Below are positions 1 through 8,050 of a stretch of 64,000 nt of DNA, in pieces (the first letter of the stretch is position 1; each line of letters opens with the position of its first letter). Under the pieces are notes generated by a model. The model ran no database searches and had not been told where the DNA came from. It saw nothing but the letters and a program-made list of their open reading frames with translations. The stretch lies in contig NZ_LN623540.1 in the NCBI RefSeq assembly GCF_000826065.2, forward strand, positions 67,448-131,447, in the 5' to 3' direction. Source of the stretch: Tessaracoccus massiliensis (lineage in GTDB: Bacteria; Actinomycetota; Actinomycetes; Propionibacteriales; Propionibacteriaceae). Both the position numbers and the translations under genes were made by a program.

Positions 1-1
1 C

Positions 2-259
2 ACCACCTCCCCCACGCCCACCTCTTCGACGACGCCCTTGCCGGGAACCACCGCTGAGGAAGGTCCGGGCCTGCCGCAGAGCCCCGTCGGGTCACCGACG
101 GCGACGCAGACCTCGGCGCCCGCTTCCACCGCCACCGCCACCGCACCCGAGTTCCTCAAACCGTCAACCCCGGAGCCGGTGGCGACCCCCTCGCTCTCGG
201 AGGAGCTGGCCGAACTGGAACCGGCCCCTGGCGAAGAGGCCGATCTGGAGGACTGCTGA
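2..259 (+). CDS. C-terminal tail of a truncated protein, probably PstP phosphatase
   Basis: The frame is open from the left window edge to a TGA at 257-259, so the gene begins upstream. The visible 85 or so residues are low-complexity and rich in Pro, Thr, Ser and Ala, ending in an acidic stretch (EELAELEPAPGEEADLEDC). No domain is visible. The stop overlaps the ATG of the SEDS gene (TGATG), so the two are translationally coupled. In the conserved actinobacterial order pstP-rodA-pbpA-pknB, the gene here is the PP2C-type phosphatase that opposes the PASTA kinase, and its C-terminal tail is often Pro/Thr-rich. Identity is inferred from position only; the catalytic domain is outside the window. 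Confidence 0.5.
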   Translation, partial: TTSPTPTSSTTPLPGTTAEEGPGLPQSPVGSPTATQTSAPASTATATAPEFLKPSTPEPVATPSLSEELAELEPAPGEEADLEDC

Positions 260-1674
260 TGTCCATCCAGGACCAGGTCCAGCCGAAGGTCTCCGACGAG
301 GTCATCGTCTACAAGAAGCGGCGCAACGTGGAGTTGCTGCTGCTCCTGCTGGCGCAGTCGTTCGGCTTCGGCGGCTGGGTCATCACCAACCTCAACCTGT
401 ACGGGGAGCTGCCCACCAACATCGCCACGGTGGCGGCCCTCTGGTACGGCATGGGCCTGCTCACGCATCTGGTGGTGCGGTTCCGGCTGCCGTACGCGGA
501 TCCGGTGATCCTGCCCAGCGTGTTCCTGCTCAACGGGCTGGGCCTGGCCATGATCTACCGGATCGACCAGATCCCCGAACCACCGCGCACGGATTCCACC
601 ATGCAACTAGCCTGGACGGCTCTGGGCCTGCTGCTGTTCGCCGTCGTGGCGATCCTGCTGCGCGACCACCGTCGCCTCCAGCGCTACCCCTACCTGTTAT
701 TCATCAGCGGACTGTTCCTGCTCCTCCTGCCCCTCGCTCCGTTCATCGGGCACGCAGCCGGCGGGGCACGGATCTGGATCCGCGTGTTCGGAATGTCGTT
801 CCAGCCGGCGGAGGTGGCCAAGATCCTGCTGGCCATCGCGTTCGCCGCCTACTTCTACGAGAAGCGCGACGTGCTGGCCCTGGCGGGCAAGCGGTTCCTC
901 GGCATCGAGTTCCCCCGCGCGCGCGACCTGGGCCCCATCGCCGTGATGTGGCTCGCGTCGCTGGCGGTGATGGTCTTCCAGAACGACCTGGGCACCTCGC
1001 TGCTGTTCTTCGGCCTGTTCACCGTGATGATCTACATCGCGACGGAGCGGCCGGCGTGGCCGATCATCGCCGGGCTCGCGTTCGCCGCCGCCGGCGTGGC
1101 CGCCGCGAACTTCACCAACCACGTGCCGCGCCGCCTCAACGCCTGGCTCGACCCGTTCTCGGATTACGACCGCAACCTGCAGATCATCTCCGCCCAGTTC
1201 GGCTTCGCGTGGGGCGGGCTCTTCGGCCGGGGCTGGGGCCTCGGCCGGCCCGGCCTGACTCCGTTGGCGAAGTCCGACATGGTCTCGGCCGCCATCGGCG
1301 AGGAACTGGGCATCCTCGGGCTGATGGCCGTGATCCTGATCTACGCCCTGCTGATCTCCCGCGGCTTCAAGACCGCGCTGACCTCCCCGGACGGCTTCGG
1401 CAAGCTCCTGGCCGCGGGCCTCAGCTTCGTGTTCGCGCTGCAGGTCTTCGTCATCATCGGCGGCGCCACCCGCCTACTGCCCCTCACGGGCCTCACCACA
1501 CCGTTCATGTCGCAGGGCGGCTCCTCACTGATCGCCAACTGGATCATCATCGGCATCCTCATGGTCATCTCGCACCGCAGCCGCCTGCCGCAGGCCGCCA
1601 CCGCCACCCCGCAGAGCGCCGCCCAACTCGAGGCGGCCGCCGTCGACGACGCGACGGGGGTGATCCACCGGTGA
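259..1674 (+). CDS. rodA: FtsW/RodA/SpoVE family (SEDS) peptidoglycan polymerase
   Basis: A 471-residue polytopic membrane protein with about ten to twelve hydrophobic segments. SEDS proteins polymerise lipid II into glycan strands and work with a class B penicillin-binding protein, which here is the next gene. The family signature is clear at about residues 295-350: a W-x-DPF segment, then Gln-rich and Gly-rich stretches (GRGWGLGRPGL), then SDMVSAAIGEELG. Length is normal. The ATG overlaps the upstream stop and the 3' end overlaps the pbpA start (GTGA), so this is one operon. The locus position matches the gene called rodA in mycobacteria (next to pbpA and pknB) rather than ftsW of the dcw cluster. 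Confidence 0.93.
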   Translation: MSIQDQVQPKVSDEVIVYKKRRNVELLLLLLAQSFGFGGWVITNLNLYGELPTNIATVAALWYGMGLLTHLVVRFRLPYADPVILPSVFLLNGLGLAMIYRIDQIPEPPRTDSTMQLAWTALGLLLFAVVAILLRDHRRLQRYPYLLFISGLFLLLLPLAPFIGHAAGGARIWIRVFGMSFQPAEVAKILLAIAFAAYFYEKRDVLALAGKRFLGIEFPRARDLGPIAVMWLASLAVMVFQNDLGTSLLFFGLFTVMIYIATERPAWPIIAGLAFAAAGVAAANFTNHVPRRLNAWLDPFSDYDRNLQIISAQFGFAWGGLFGRGWGLGRPGLTPLAKSDMVSAAIGEELGILGLMAVILIYALLISRGFKTALTSPDGFGKLLAAGLSFVFALQVFVIIGGATRLLPLTGLTTPFMSQGGSSLIANWIIIGILMVISHRSRLPQAATATPQSAAQLEAAAVDDATGVIHR

Positions 1675-3098
1675 ACGGACCCATCCGCACCGTCGCCACG
1701 TTCGTGGCGCTCCTGATGTGCGCGCTGCTGGCCAACCTCACGTGGATCTCCGTGGTGCGCACGGATTCCCTCAACGAGGACGGCCGCAACCGTCGCGTCC
1801 GCGACGCCGAGTTCTCCCGCAACCGCGGCACCATCCTGGTGGGCAACACCCCCATCGCCCAGTCCGTGGAGCGCAGCGGCCGGTTCCCCTACGTGCGCAG
1901 CTACGCCGAGCCGGAGCTGTGGAGCTCGGTGACGGGCTGGTACTCCTACGACTACGCCCGCTCCGGGCTGGAGCAGAGCTACAACCAGCAGCTCGCCGGC
2001 ACCTCGTCGTCGCAGGCCGCCAGCCGCATCGTCGACATCCTCAGCGGCCGGCAGGGTCGCGGCGCGAACCTGTCCACCACGCTCAACCCGGCGGCCCAGG
2101 CCGCGGCGGTGCGGGCGTTGGGCAACCAGCGCGGCGCCGTCGTCGCCATGGATTACACCACCGGCGAGATCAAGGCGCTGGTCTCCACACCCACCTATGA
2201 CCCCAACCGGCTCGCGACGGTGGACCTGCCCGCGGAGCGCGAGGCATGGTCCGAACTTCTCAACGCCCCCGACGAGCCGCTGAAGAACCGCGCCACCCGC
2301 GAGGTCTACCCCCCTGGGTCGACGTTCAAGCTGGTCACCGCCGCCGCCGCGCTGGAGGACGGCATGGTGCCGTCGACGGAGGTGGACTCACCGGCGTCGC
2401 TGCGGCTGCCGAACTCGTCGCGTTCGATGGGTAACTCCACCAACTGCGGCGGAGAGCGGGTCACCCTCGAACAGGCGATGAAGACCTCCTGCAACACCGC
2501 CTTCGGCACCATCGGGCTGGATCTCGGCGCCGAGAAGATGATCGAGATGGCCGAGAAGTTCGGCTTCAACAAGGAACAGACGATAGACATCTCCGCCGCC
2601 ACGTCGCGCTTCCCGACGGAACTCGACGAGGCTCAGACCGCGCTGACCGCCATCGGCCAGTACGACGTGGCCGCCTCCCCGCTGCAGATCGCGCAGGTGG
2701 CCGCCGCCATCGCCAACGACGGCGAGATGATGAAGCCCTACCTGGTCTCCACGGTCACCAACCGCGATCTCACCGTGCTGAGCTCGCAGTCCCCCGAGAG
2801 CCTGGGCAACCCCATCTCGAAGGCCACCGCTCAGCACCTCAAGGACATGATGGTGGCCACCGTCCAGGACGGCACGGGCCGGCCCGCCCAGATCGACGGC
2901 GTCGTCGTGGGTGGCAAGACCGGCACCGCGCAGACCGCCCCGGACCGCCCGCCGTACGCATGGTTCGTGGGCTACGCGGAGGACCCGAACGTGGCCGTGG
3001 TGGCGTTCGTGGAGGACGCCGACGTGGAACGGGACGACATTTCCGGCGGCCGCCTGGCCGCACCCATCTTCAAGGCTGTTGTGGAGGCCCTGCGATGA
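1671..3098 (+). CDS. pbpA: Class B penicillin-binding protein (PbpA)
   Basis: A 475-residue transpeptidase that cross-links peptidoglycan. One N-terminal membrane anchor (TFVALLMCALLANLTW) precedes a short dimerisation region. The transpeptidase motifs are all present: SxxK as STFK with Ser217, SxN as SCN at Ser273, and KTG as KTGTAQT with Lys416. The start is the GTG at 1671, which overlaps the rodA stop; the same frame is open much further upstream, but there it lies inside rodA and encodes nonsense. It partners the SEDS protein encoded just before it. No pknA-like gene follows; the next gene is directly the PASTA kinase, 67 nt downstream. Confidence 0.94.
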   Translation: MNGPIRTVATFVALLMCALLANLTWISVVRTDSLNEDGRNRRVRDAEFSRNRGTILVGNTPIAQSVERSGRFPYVRSYAEPELWSSVTGWYSYDYARSGLEQSYNQQLAGTSSSQAASRIVDILSGRQGRGANLSTTLNPAAQAAAVRALGNQRGAVVAMDYTTGEIKALVSTPTYDPNRLATVDLPAEREAWSELLNAPDEPLKNRATREVYPPGSTFKLVTAAAALEDGMVPSTEVDSPASLRLPNSSRSMGNSTNCGGERVTLEQAMKTSCNTAFGTIGLDLGAEKMIEMAEKFGFNKEQTIDISAATSRFPTELDEAQTALTAIGQYDVAASPLQIAQVAAAIANDGEMMKPYLVSTVTNRDLTVLSSQSPESLGNPISKATAQHLKDMMVATVQDGTGRPAQIDGVVVGGKTGTAQTAPDRPPYAWFVGYAEDPNVAVVAFVEDADVERDDISGGRLAAPIFKAVVEALR

Positions 3099-3165
3099 AA
3101 CTCTCAGACAACTCTCATGTGCATGCCGCAAGATGGTGCGTGACGAACCGAAAGGACCGCGAGCG

Positions 3166-5091
3166 ATGACAGAGCGAGGAGCCCTGCTCGGCAACCGCTA
3201 CGAACTCGACCAGATCATTGGCCGAGGCGGCATGGCTGAGGTGTGGCGCGCACGCGACGTGCGGCTGGAGCGCGACGTCGCCGTCAAGCGGCTGCGCGTC
3301 GACCTGGCCAGCGACCCCACCTTCCAGGCCCGGTTCCGCCGCGAGGCGCAGTCCGCCGCCGGCCTGAACCACCCCAACATCGTCGCGGTCTACGACACCG
3401 GCGAGCAGATCGACCAGGCCTCCCAGGTCTCGGTGCCCTACATCATCATGGAGCTGGTGGAGGGCATCACGCTGCGCGAGGTGCTGCGCGGCGGCCGCAA
3501 ACTCGTTCCCGAGCGGGCGCTGGAGTTCACCGCCGGGGTGCTCGACGCCCTGGCGTACTCGCACCGCGCCGGCATCATCCACCGCGACATCAAGCCCGCC
3601 AACGTCATGATGACGTCCAACGGCACCGTCAAGGTGATGGACTTCGGCATCGCCCGCGCTGTGGCCGACACCTCGGCCACGATGACGCAGACCGCCGCCG
3701 TGGTCGGCACCGCGCAGTACCTGTCGCCCGAGCAGGCGCGCGGCGAGAAGGTGGACAACCGCTCAGACATCTACTCGGTGGGCTGCCTGCTCTACGAACT
3801 GCTCACCTCGCAGCCGTTGTTCAAGGGCGATTCCCCGGTGAGCGTCGCCTACCAGCACGTGCGGGAACAGCCGGTTCCGCCGTCGCAGATCGACCCGGAA
3901 GTCACGCCGGAGATGGACGCCATCGTGCTGAAGTCGCTGGCGAAGGATCCGCGGGACCGGTACCAGGACGCCTCCGAGTTCCGCGAGGACATCCTGCGCG
4001 CCATGAACGGGCAGCCCGTGCTGGCCGGCGCGCCGGTGGATGTGCCCACGCAGGTGATCCCCTCAGATCCCATGACGGCGACGGCGCGGCGCGGTGTCAT
4101 GCCCGCTGAGCCCCCCCTCGCCTCCGCCCCGTCTCCGCCGCCGGAGCATCTGGAGGATCTGGACAAGGAGGAGGAGGAGGAGGAGGAGGAGCCGAAGTCG
4201 CGCACCGGTGTGATCGTGCTCGGCATCCTGGGTGCGCTGGTGCTGATCGGCCTGCTCATCGGGCTGTGGTTCCTGCTCAACCCGGGTGGGCGCGAGGTCG
4301 CTTCGCCGTCGCCCTCGCCGTCGGTGACCGCGACGACGCCCACCCCGACGACCGAGCCGACGACGCCTGAACCCACGCAGACCGAGACCACCCCCGAGGT
4401 GGTGCTGGCCGCGGTACCGGACGTCATCGGCCAGAACCAGGCCGCCGCCGAGCGTGCGATCACCGCCCTCGGGCTGGTGCCCGTCGTCGAAACCCGGGCC
4501 GGCACCGCCACCGACGTGGGTCAGGTGCTGGAGACCGACCCCGTAGCGGGCACGGAGCTGGAGCCCGGCGCCGAGGTGACGCTCTACGTCTCCTCCGGTG
4601 TGGACACCCGCGTCATCCCGGAACAGATCGTGGGCATCAACTACGACGCCGCCGTGACGTTGCTGACCACCAGCGGGTTCACCAACATCGCCGAGGCCCA
4701 GCAGATGGACCCGGCCGATGAGCCCATCGACGCGATCGCCGGCAACGTGGTGACGTCCAACCCGGCACCCGGATCGTCGGCCGCGGTGGACGCCCCCATC
4801 ACGCTGACCATCGCCTCCGGGCAGTCCATCGTGCCCCGCCTCACGGGCCTCAACCTGGAGCAGGCCACGGCCGCGGCCCAGGCGGCCGGCTTCGAGATCG
4901 AGGTCACCGAGGAGGAGTCGACGGCCCAGGCCCCCGGCCTGGTGTTCGAGCAGACCCCCGCGTGGGACGAGCCGCTGCCGCGGACGGAGAAGATCCAGGT
5001 GAAGATCGCCCTCGCCCCGGCGACGGAGGGACCCCCTGCGACGGAGGAATCGGTCGAGACGGAGACCCCGGCGTCGATCACGACCCCGTAG
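3166..5091 (+). CDS. pknB: PASTA-domain Ser/Thr protein kinase (PknB/StkP type)
   Basis: A 641-residue membrane kinase that senses cell-wall fragments and phosphorylates division and wall proteins. The N-terminal Hanks kinase has the Gly loop GRGGMAEV (about 19-26), the ATP-binding Lys41 in VAVK, the catalytic HRDIKPAN with Asp141, and DFG with Asp159. A juxtamembrane stretch follows with a run of eight glutamates, then one transmembrane helix (about 346-372), a Thr/Pro linker and three PASTA repeats (about 415-630). The start chosen is the ATG at 3166, preceded by AAAGGA; an ATG at 3133 would add 11 residues not typical of the family. It is the only kinase here, whereas many relatives have pknA and pknB in tandem. 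Confidence 0.94.
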   Translation: MTERGALLGNRYELDQIIGRGGMAEVWRARDVRLERDVAVKRLRVDLASDPTFQARFRREAQSAAGLNHPNIVAVYDTGEQIDQASQVSVPYIIMELVEGITLREVLRGGRKLVPERALEFTAGVLDALAYSHRAGIIHRDIKPANVMMTSNGTVKVMDFGIARAVADTSATMTQTAAVVGTAQYLSPEQARGEKVDNRSDIYSVGCLLYELLTSQPLFKGDSPVSVAYQHVREQPVPPSQIDPEVTPEMDAIVLKSLAKDPRDRYQDASEFREDILRAMNGQPVLAGAPVDVPTQVIPSDPMTATARRGVMPAEPPLASAPSPPPEHLEDLDKEEEEEEEEPKSRTGVIVLGILGALVLIGLLIGLWFLLNPGGREVASPSPSPSVTATTPTPTTEPTTPEPTQTETTPEVVLAAVPDVIGQNQAAAERAITALGLVPVVETRAGTATDVGQVLETDPVAGTELEPGAEVTLYVSSGVDTRVIPEQIVGINYDAAVTLLTTSGFTNIAEAQQMDPADEPIDAIAGNVVTSNPAPGSSAAVDAPITLTIASGQSIVPRLTGLNLEQATAAAQAAGFEIEVTEEESTAQAPGLVFEQTPAWDEPLPRTEKIQVKIALAPATEGPPATEESVETETPASITTP

Positions 5092-5160
5092 GTTGAGCCG
5101 GTCGTCCGGCGCTGGTTGAGCCTGCGAGCGCAGCGAGCAGTGTAGAAACGCCTCAGCGTC
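5092..5160. repeat. GGTTGAGCC-type intergenic repeat
   Basis: The short gap between pknB and the amidotransferase holds two copies of GGTTGAGCC about 25 nt apart, followed by a palindromic-looking run (GCGAGCGCAGCGAGC). This resembles the short repeats common between genes in high-GC Actinobacteria. A related GTTGGCTCAACC unit forms the tandem array at 33581-33680. Boundaries are approximate and no function can be read from it. Confidence 0.35.
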
Positions 5161-5199
5161 CCCAACACCGCAACCAGCGGGCAGTGGCACAATGGGCCG

Positions 5200-5847
5200 G
5201 TGGCCTCCATCCTCGTCATCGACAACTACGACTCGTTCGTCTACAACCTCGTCTCCTATCTCGCGCAGATCGGCGCTGAGGTGGAGGTCTGGCGCAACGA
5301 CGACCCGAGGTTCGGTCACGAGGCGTGGGGCGAGAAGTTCGACGGGATCCTGATCTCCCCCGGCCCTGGCGCCCCCGAGGCCGCGGGCGTCTGCGTCGAT
5401 GTGGTGCGCACGATGGGAGGCGTCAAGCCCCTGTTCGGCGTGTGCCTCGGCTTGCAGGCGATGGCCGTGGCGTACGGTGGCACCGTCGACCGCGCCCCCG
5501 AGCAGTTGCACGGCAAGACCTCCCCTGTCTTCCACGAGGGTGAGGGCGTGTTCGTTGGGCTGCCGTCGCCGGTCACGACGACGCGCTACCACTCCCTGGC
5601 CATCGTCGAGGACACGCTGCCGGCCGAGTTGAAGGTCACCGCCCGCACGGACAGCGGCGTGATCATGGGGGTGAGGCACCGCGAGCTGCCCGTCGAGGCG
5701 GTGCAGTTCCACCCCGAGTCGGTGCTCACAGAGGGCGGGTATCAGATGCTCGCCAACTGGCTCGTGGAGTGCGGCGACGCCGACGCCCCGCGTCGCGCTG
5801 CGGGGTTGAGCCCGCTGGTGTCGGCCGACATGTCGCTGGCCGAGTGA
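5200..5847 (+). CDS. Class I glutamine amidotransferase, PabA/TrpG type
   Basis: A 215-residue glutaminase subunit that releases ammonia from glutamine for aminodeoxychorismate or anthranilate synthase. The triad is visible: nucleophile Cys82 in FGVCLGLQ, and His171/Glu173 in FHPESV. The N terminus (ILVIDNYDSFVYNLVSYL) is typical of PabA/TrpG. No trpE or pabB synthase subunit lies nearby, so PabA and TrpG cannot be told apart here; a glutamine amidotransferase directly after pknB is conserved in Actinobacteria. The GTG at 5200 is the start because residues just after it match the family start. Length is normal. Confidence 0.9.
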   Translation: MASILVIDNYDSFVYNLVSYLAQIGAEVEVWRNDDPRFGHEAWGEKFDGILISPGPGAPEAAGVCVDVVRTMGGVKPLFGVCLGLQAMAVAYGGTVDRAPEQLHGKTSPVFHEGEGVFVGLPSPVTTTRYHSLAIVEDTLPAELKVTARTDSGVIMGVRHRELPVEAVQFHPESVLTEGGYQMLANWLVECGDADAPRRAAGLSPLVSADMSLAE

Positions 5848-5862
5848 CGCGCAGCGCCGGCC

Positions 5863-5929
5863 CCTGCGCGTGCCCCGCGAGGAACGAGCCGGGCACGACG
5901 AAGGGCCCCGCAGCCGATCCGACACCTCA
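5863..5929 (+). repeat. GC-rich dispersed repeat, copy A
   Basis: This lies between the convergent amidotransferase and DUF881 genes. Its core CGACGAAGGGCCCCGCAGCC, followed by GATCCGACACCTCA, recurs at 7949-7991 (weak), 8726-8785 (inverted), 25971-26042 (inside nadB) and 47761-47834. Copies A and 25971-26042 can be aligned over about 65 nt with few changes. No coding gene here uses it. Confidence 0.75.
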
Positions 5930-5961
5930 CCCCAGCGTCGGCCCTGACCACAGCACCAGCC

Positions 5962-6744
5962 TCACTTCGGCTTGGCGAACCGCACCCCCGTCGACCCGCT
6001 GAACGACGGCAGCTCCAGATCGTCGGCGGTCTCAGCCTGGTAGCCCAACCCGTAGGCCTCGGCGTACTGGCGGTAGATGCCCACGGCGGGCGACTCGTCC
6101 AGCGCGGCCTGCATCGACTCCCCGTCCCCGATCGCCTCGATCACATACGGCGGGGCGTATGGGATGCCATGCAACACCACGGTGTTGCCGACGCACTTGA
6201 TGCCGGTGGTGGCGATCACGCGCTGGCCCTGAATGGTCATGGCTTCTGCACCCCCGGCCCAGAGCGCATTGACGACCGCCTGGATGTCCTGTTGATGCAC
6301 AACGAGGCTGTCATCGCCGACGCCGGGCGGCTTCACGTCGGCCGGGGCGTCGGTGAGCGTGACGCGCATGCCTGGGCCGCTGACGGCGGTCATGCTGGCG
6401 GCGCTTTCGGCGAAGACGAGGTCGCTGGAGTAGTCGGTGCGTCCCTGGCTCCCGGTCGTCAGTGCGTCCACCTCGGCCTGCAGCTCGTTGATCTGCAGAC
6501 GCAGCTCCTCGTTGCGTTGGCTCTGGGAGACGATGAGGTCTCGCATGTCGGCGTTGCGGTCGCTGCGCAGATCCGTGCCACGGGCTGCGAGGCTGGCGAC
6601 GGTCATCATGAGCCCGGCGATCACGCACACGAGGATGGTGGTCACCCGGCCGCGGGGGCTGCGCGGGCGGAGCTGGTTGCGGGCCATGGAGGCACGCACG
6701 GCGGAGCCCCGCTCCCGAACCTCGCGCCACAGCCTCATGGCCAC
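5962..6744 (-). CDS. DUF881 membrane-anchored coiled-coil protein
   Basis: A protein of up to 260 residues: a basic N-terminal cytoplasmic tail, one membrane helix (TTILVCVIAGLMMTVASLA), a predicted coiled coil (QSQRNEELRLQINELQAEVD), then the DUF881 domain with the expected RVTLTDAP and QVVN-like (DIQAVVNALWAGGAEAM) blocks. DUF881 genes sit beside crgA and pknB in many Actinobacteria, and a wall or division role is suspected for the family, not proven. The start is GTG at 6744 or the in-frame ATG two codons later at 6738; I cannot choose. It is divergent from crgA across a strong hairpin. Confidence 0.88.
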   Translation of the reverse strand: MAMRLWREVRERGSAVRASMARNQLRPRSPRGRVTTILVCVIAGLMMTVASLAARGTDLRSDRNADMRDLIVSQSQRNEELRLQINELQAEVDALTTGSQGRTDYSSDLVFAESAASMTAVSGPGMRVTLTDAPADVKPPGVGDDSLVVHQQDIQAVVNALWAGGAEAMTIQGQRVIATTGIKCVGNTVVLHGIPYAPPYVIEAIGDGESMQAALDESPAVGIYRQYAEAYGLGYQAETADDLELPSFSGSTGVRFAKPK

Positions 6745-6775
6745 AGCCTACGCGGCGGGTGCGGCGTTGCCCACC

Positions 6776-6855
6776 GTGAGCAATTGGATAGGGTCACGGT
6801 CGCGACACGCCGGTGGCGCCGTCGATCCGGGCCGTGACCCTATCCAATTGCTCAC
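6776..6855. repeat. 80-nt hairpin with 24-bp perfect inverted arms
   Basis: The arm at 6776-6799 (beginning GTGAGCAATTGGATAGGGTC) is the exact reverse complement of 6832-6855 (ending CTATCCAATTGCTCAC), around a 32-nt GC-rich spacer. It sits in the divergent gap between the DUF881 gene and crgA. There is no T-tract, so a plain terminator is unlikely; it could be a MITE-like remnant or a regulator site. It differs in sequence from the DnaA-core hairpins further right. Confidence 0.9.
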
Positions 6856-6935
6856 GAATCGGGCTCACGTCAGGGGCGAAGTGGGGATTCCGGGCGGTCT
6901 CAATTAGGCTAGTGCGGACCTCAGAAGGAGACATC

Positions 6936-7220
6936 GTGGCCGAATCAAAGGTTCGCAAGCAGGCAGCCGAGAAGCTGAAGCGTAAGCGCTTGGCTGAAAC
7001 AGCTGAACAGCGCGCCGCAAATGCACGCCTCGCGCCTGCCGGGCGTAACTGGGTGCCGAAGGTGTTCGTGCCCGTCGGGCTCCTCGGCGTCGCGTGGATG
7101 GTTGTCTACAACCTTGCCGGCCAGGACATCGGCTTCATGCGCGCCATCGGCGACTGGAACGTGGCCATCGCGCTGATCCTCATCGTTGTCGGCTTCTCCG
7201 GCATGACGCTCTGGAAGTGA
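6936..7220 (+). CDS. crgA: Cell division protein CrgA
   Basis: A 94-residue inner-membrane divisome protein. A basic N-terminal segment (KVRKQAAEKLKRKRLAE) is followed by two membrane helices (about residues 44-62 and 72-92) with the family's WVP and DIGFM-x-x-IGDWNVAI features. CrgA binds FtsZ, FtsI and other septal proteins and helps control septation in Actinobacteria. The start is GTG at 6936 with a good AAGGAG six bases upstream; the open frame extends further left only through the hairpin region. The stop overlaps the GTG of the next gene (GTGA). Confidence 0.93.
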   Translation: MAESKVRKQAAEKLKRKRLAETAEQRAANARLAPAGRNWVPKVFVPVGLLGVAWMVVYNLAGQDIGFMRAIGDWNVAIALILIVVGFSGMTLWK

Positions 7221-7864
7221 TCCGCACACTCGGGGTCTTCGACGCCGTCATCTTCGACTTCGACGGCACGCTCGCGGATTCCACCGCCGCCATCGTCCGC
7301 GCAGCCGCCACGTGGGCGCGGGAATTCGGGGTGGAGCCGCGCGACCACAGACAGTTCACCGGCCTCCCCAGCGACGTGATGGTGCGGGCCCTGCTACCCG
7401 CGGAAAGGTTCGACGAGGGGCAGGCCCGGATCGAGCAGTTGGAGATCGAGGATGTCGACGACGTGGTCGCCCTCCCCGGCGCCGCCGACGCATTGGCCGC
7501 GGTGCCCGCTGACCGCGCGGCCATCGCGACGTCCTGCACCGCACCTCTCCTGGAATCCCGCCTCGGCGCGACGGGGCTGCCCCGCCCCGCCGTCCTGGTG
7601 ACGCGGGATCAGGTCGCCGCCGGCAAGCCGGACCCGGAGACGTTCGCCCTGGCCGCGCAAAGGCTGGGCTTCGACGCCGGGCGGTGCCTCGTCGTCGAGG
7701 ATGCTCCGGCAGGAGTCGCGGGTGGGCGCGCCGCCGGCTGCGCGGTGCTGGGCGAGATGACGCACCACACCGCCGACGAACTCGGCGCCGATTGGCACGT
7801 CAAGGACCTCTCCGAGGTGGCATTCGAACCCGCCGACGACGGGGTCGCCCTCCGCCTGGCCTGA
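7217..7864 (+). CDS. HAD-superfamily hydrolase (GphA/sugar-phosphatase type)
   Basis: A 215-residue haloacid-dehalogenase-like phosphatase. Motif I is DFDGTLADST (nucleophile and acid Asp), motif II Thr/Ser lies in ATSCTAPL, the motif III Lys in AGKPDPETF, and motif IV in VEDAPAG. The cap is of the alpha-helical (C1) type, as in phosphoglycolate phosphatase and beta-phosphoglucomutase. Substrate cannot be read from sequence. The GTG start at 7217 overlaps the crgA stop, so it is probably cotranscribed with crgA. Confidence 0.87.
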   Translation: MIRTLGVFDAVIFDFDGTLADSTAAIVRAAATWAREFGVEPRDHRQFTGLPSDVMVRALLPAERFDEGQARIEQLEIEDVDDVVALPGAADALAAVPADRAAIATSCTAPLLESRLGATGLPRPAVLVTRDQVAAGKPDPETFALAAQRLGFDAGRCLVVEDAPAGVAGGRAAGCAVLGEMTHHTADELGADWHVKDLSEVAFEPADDGVALRLA

Positions 7865-7948
7865 GCGCGGTCGGCCGCTTCTGACGCCTCAACCCGCGTG
7901 CTTCAGGTGCAGGAGACGCTGCGGGCGCCATTCGTCGCCGCGCGGGGC

Positions 7949-7991
7949 GCGACGCTCAGGGACCAGCCCCGCAGCCGGTCCGGCACCTCAG
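7949..7991 (+). repeat. GC-rich dispersed repeat, degenerate copy B
   Basis: Upstream of the YbjQ-domain gene, a segment containing CCCCGCAGCCGGTCCGGCAC and a trailing CTCAGC matches the right half of the family seen at 5863-5929. The left half is diverged. Assignment is tentative. Confidence 0.45.
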
Positions 7992-8050
7992 CAACCGATT
8001 GCCTCGCCGATCTCCCGAGACTGAGACGGGCCGCCACTAGGCTGGCCGAC

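Noticed and set aside
948-1670. Upstream open extension of pbpA inside rodA
   Set aside because: The 241 codons are low-complexity Arg/His/Pro sequence in the wrong frame of rodA; the GTG at 1671 is in the right place for the family.
4063-5925. Long minus-strand frame (620 codons) opposite pknB and the amidotransferase
   Set aside because: Composition is Arg/Gly/His-rich as expected from the complement of GC-rich genes, and it lies opposite two well-supported genes.
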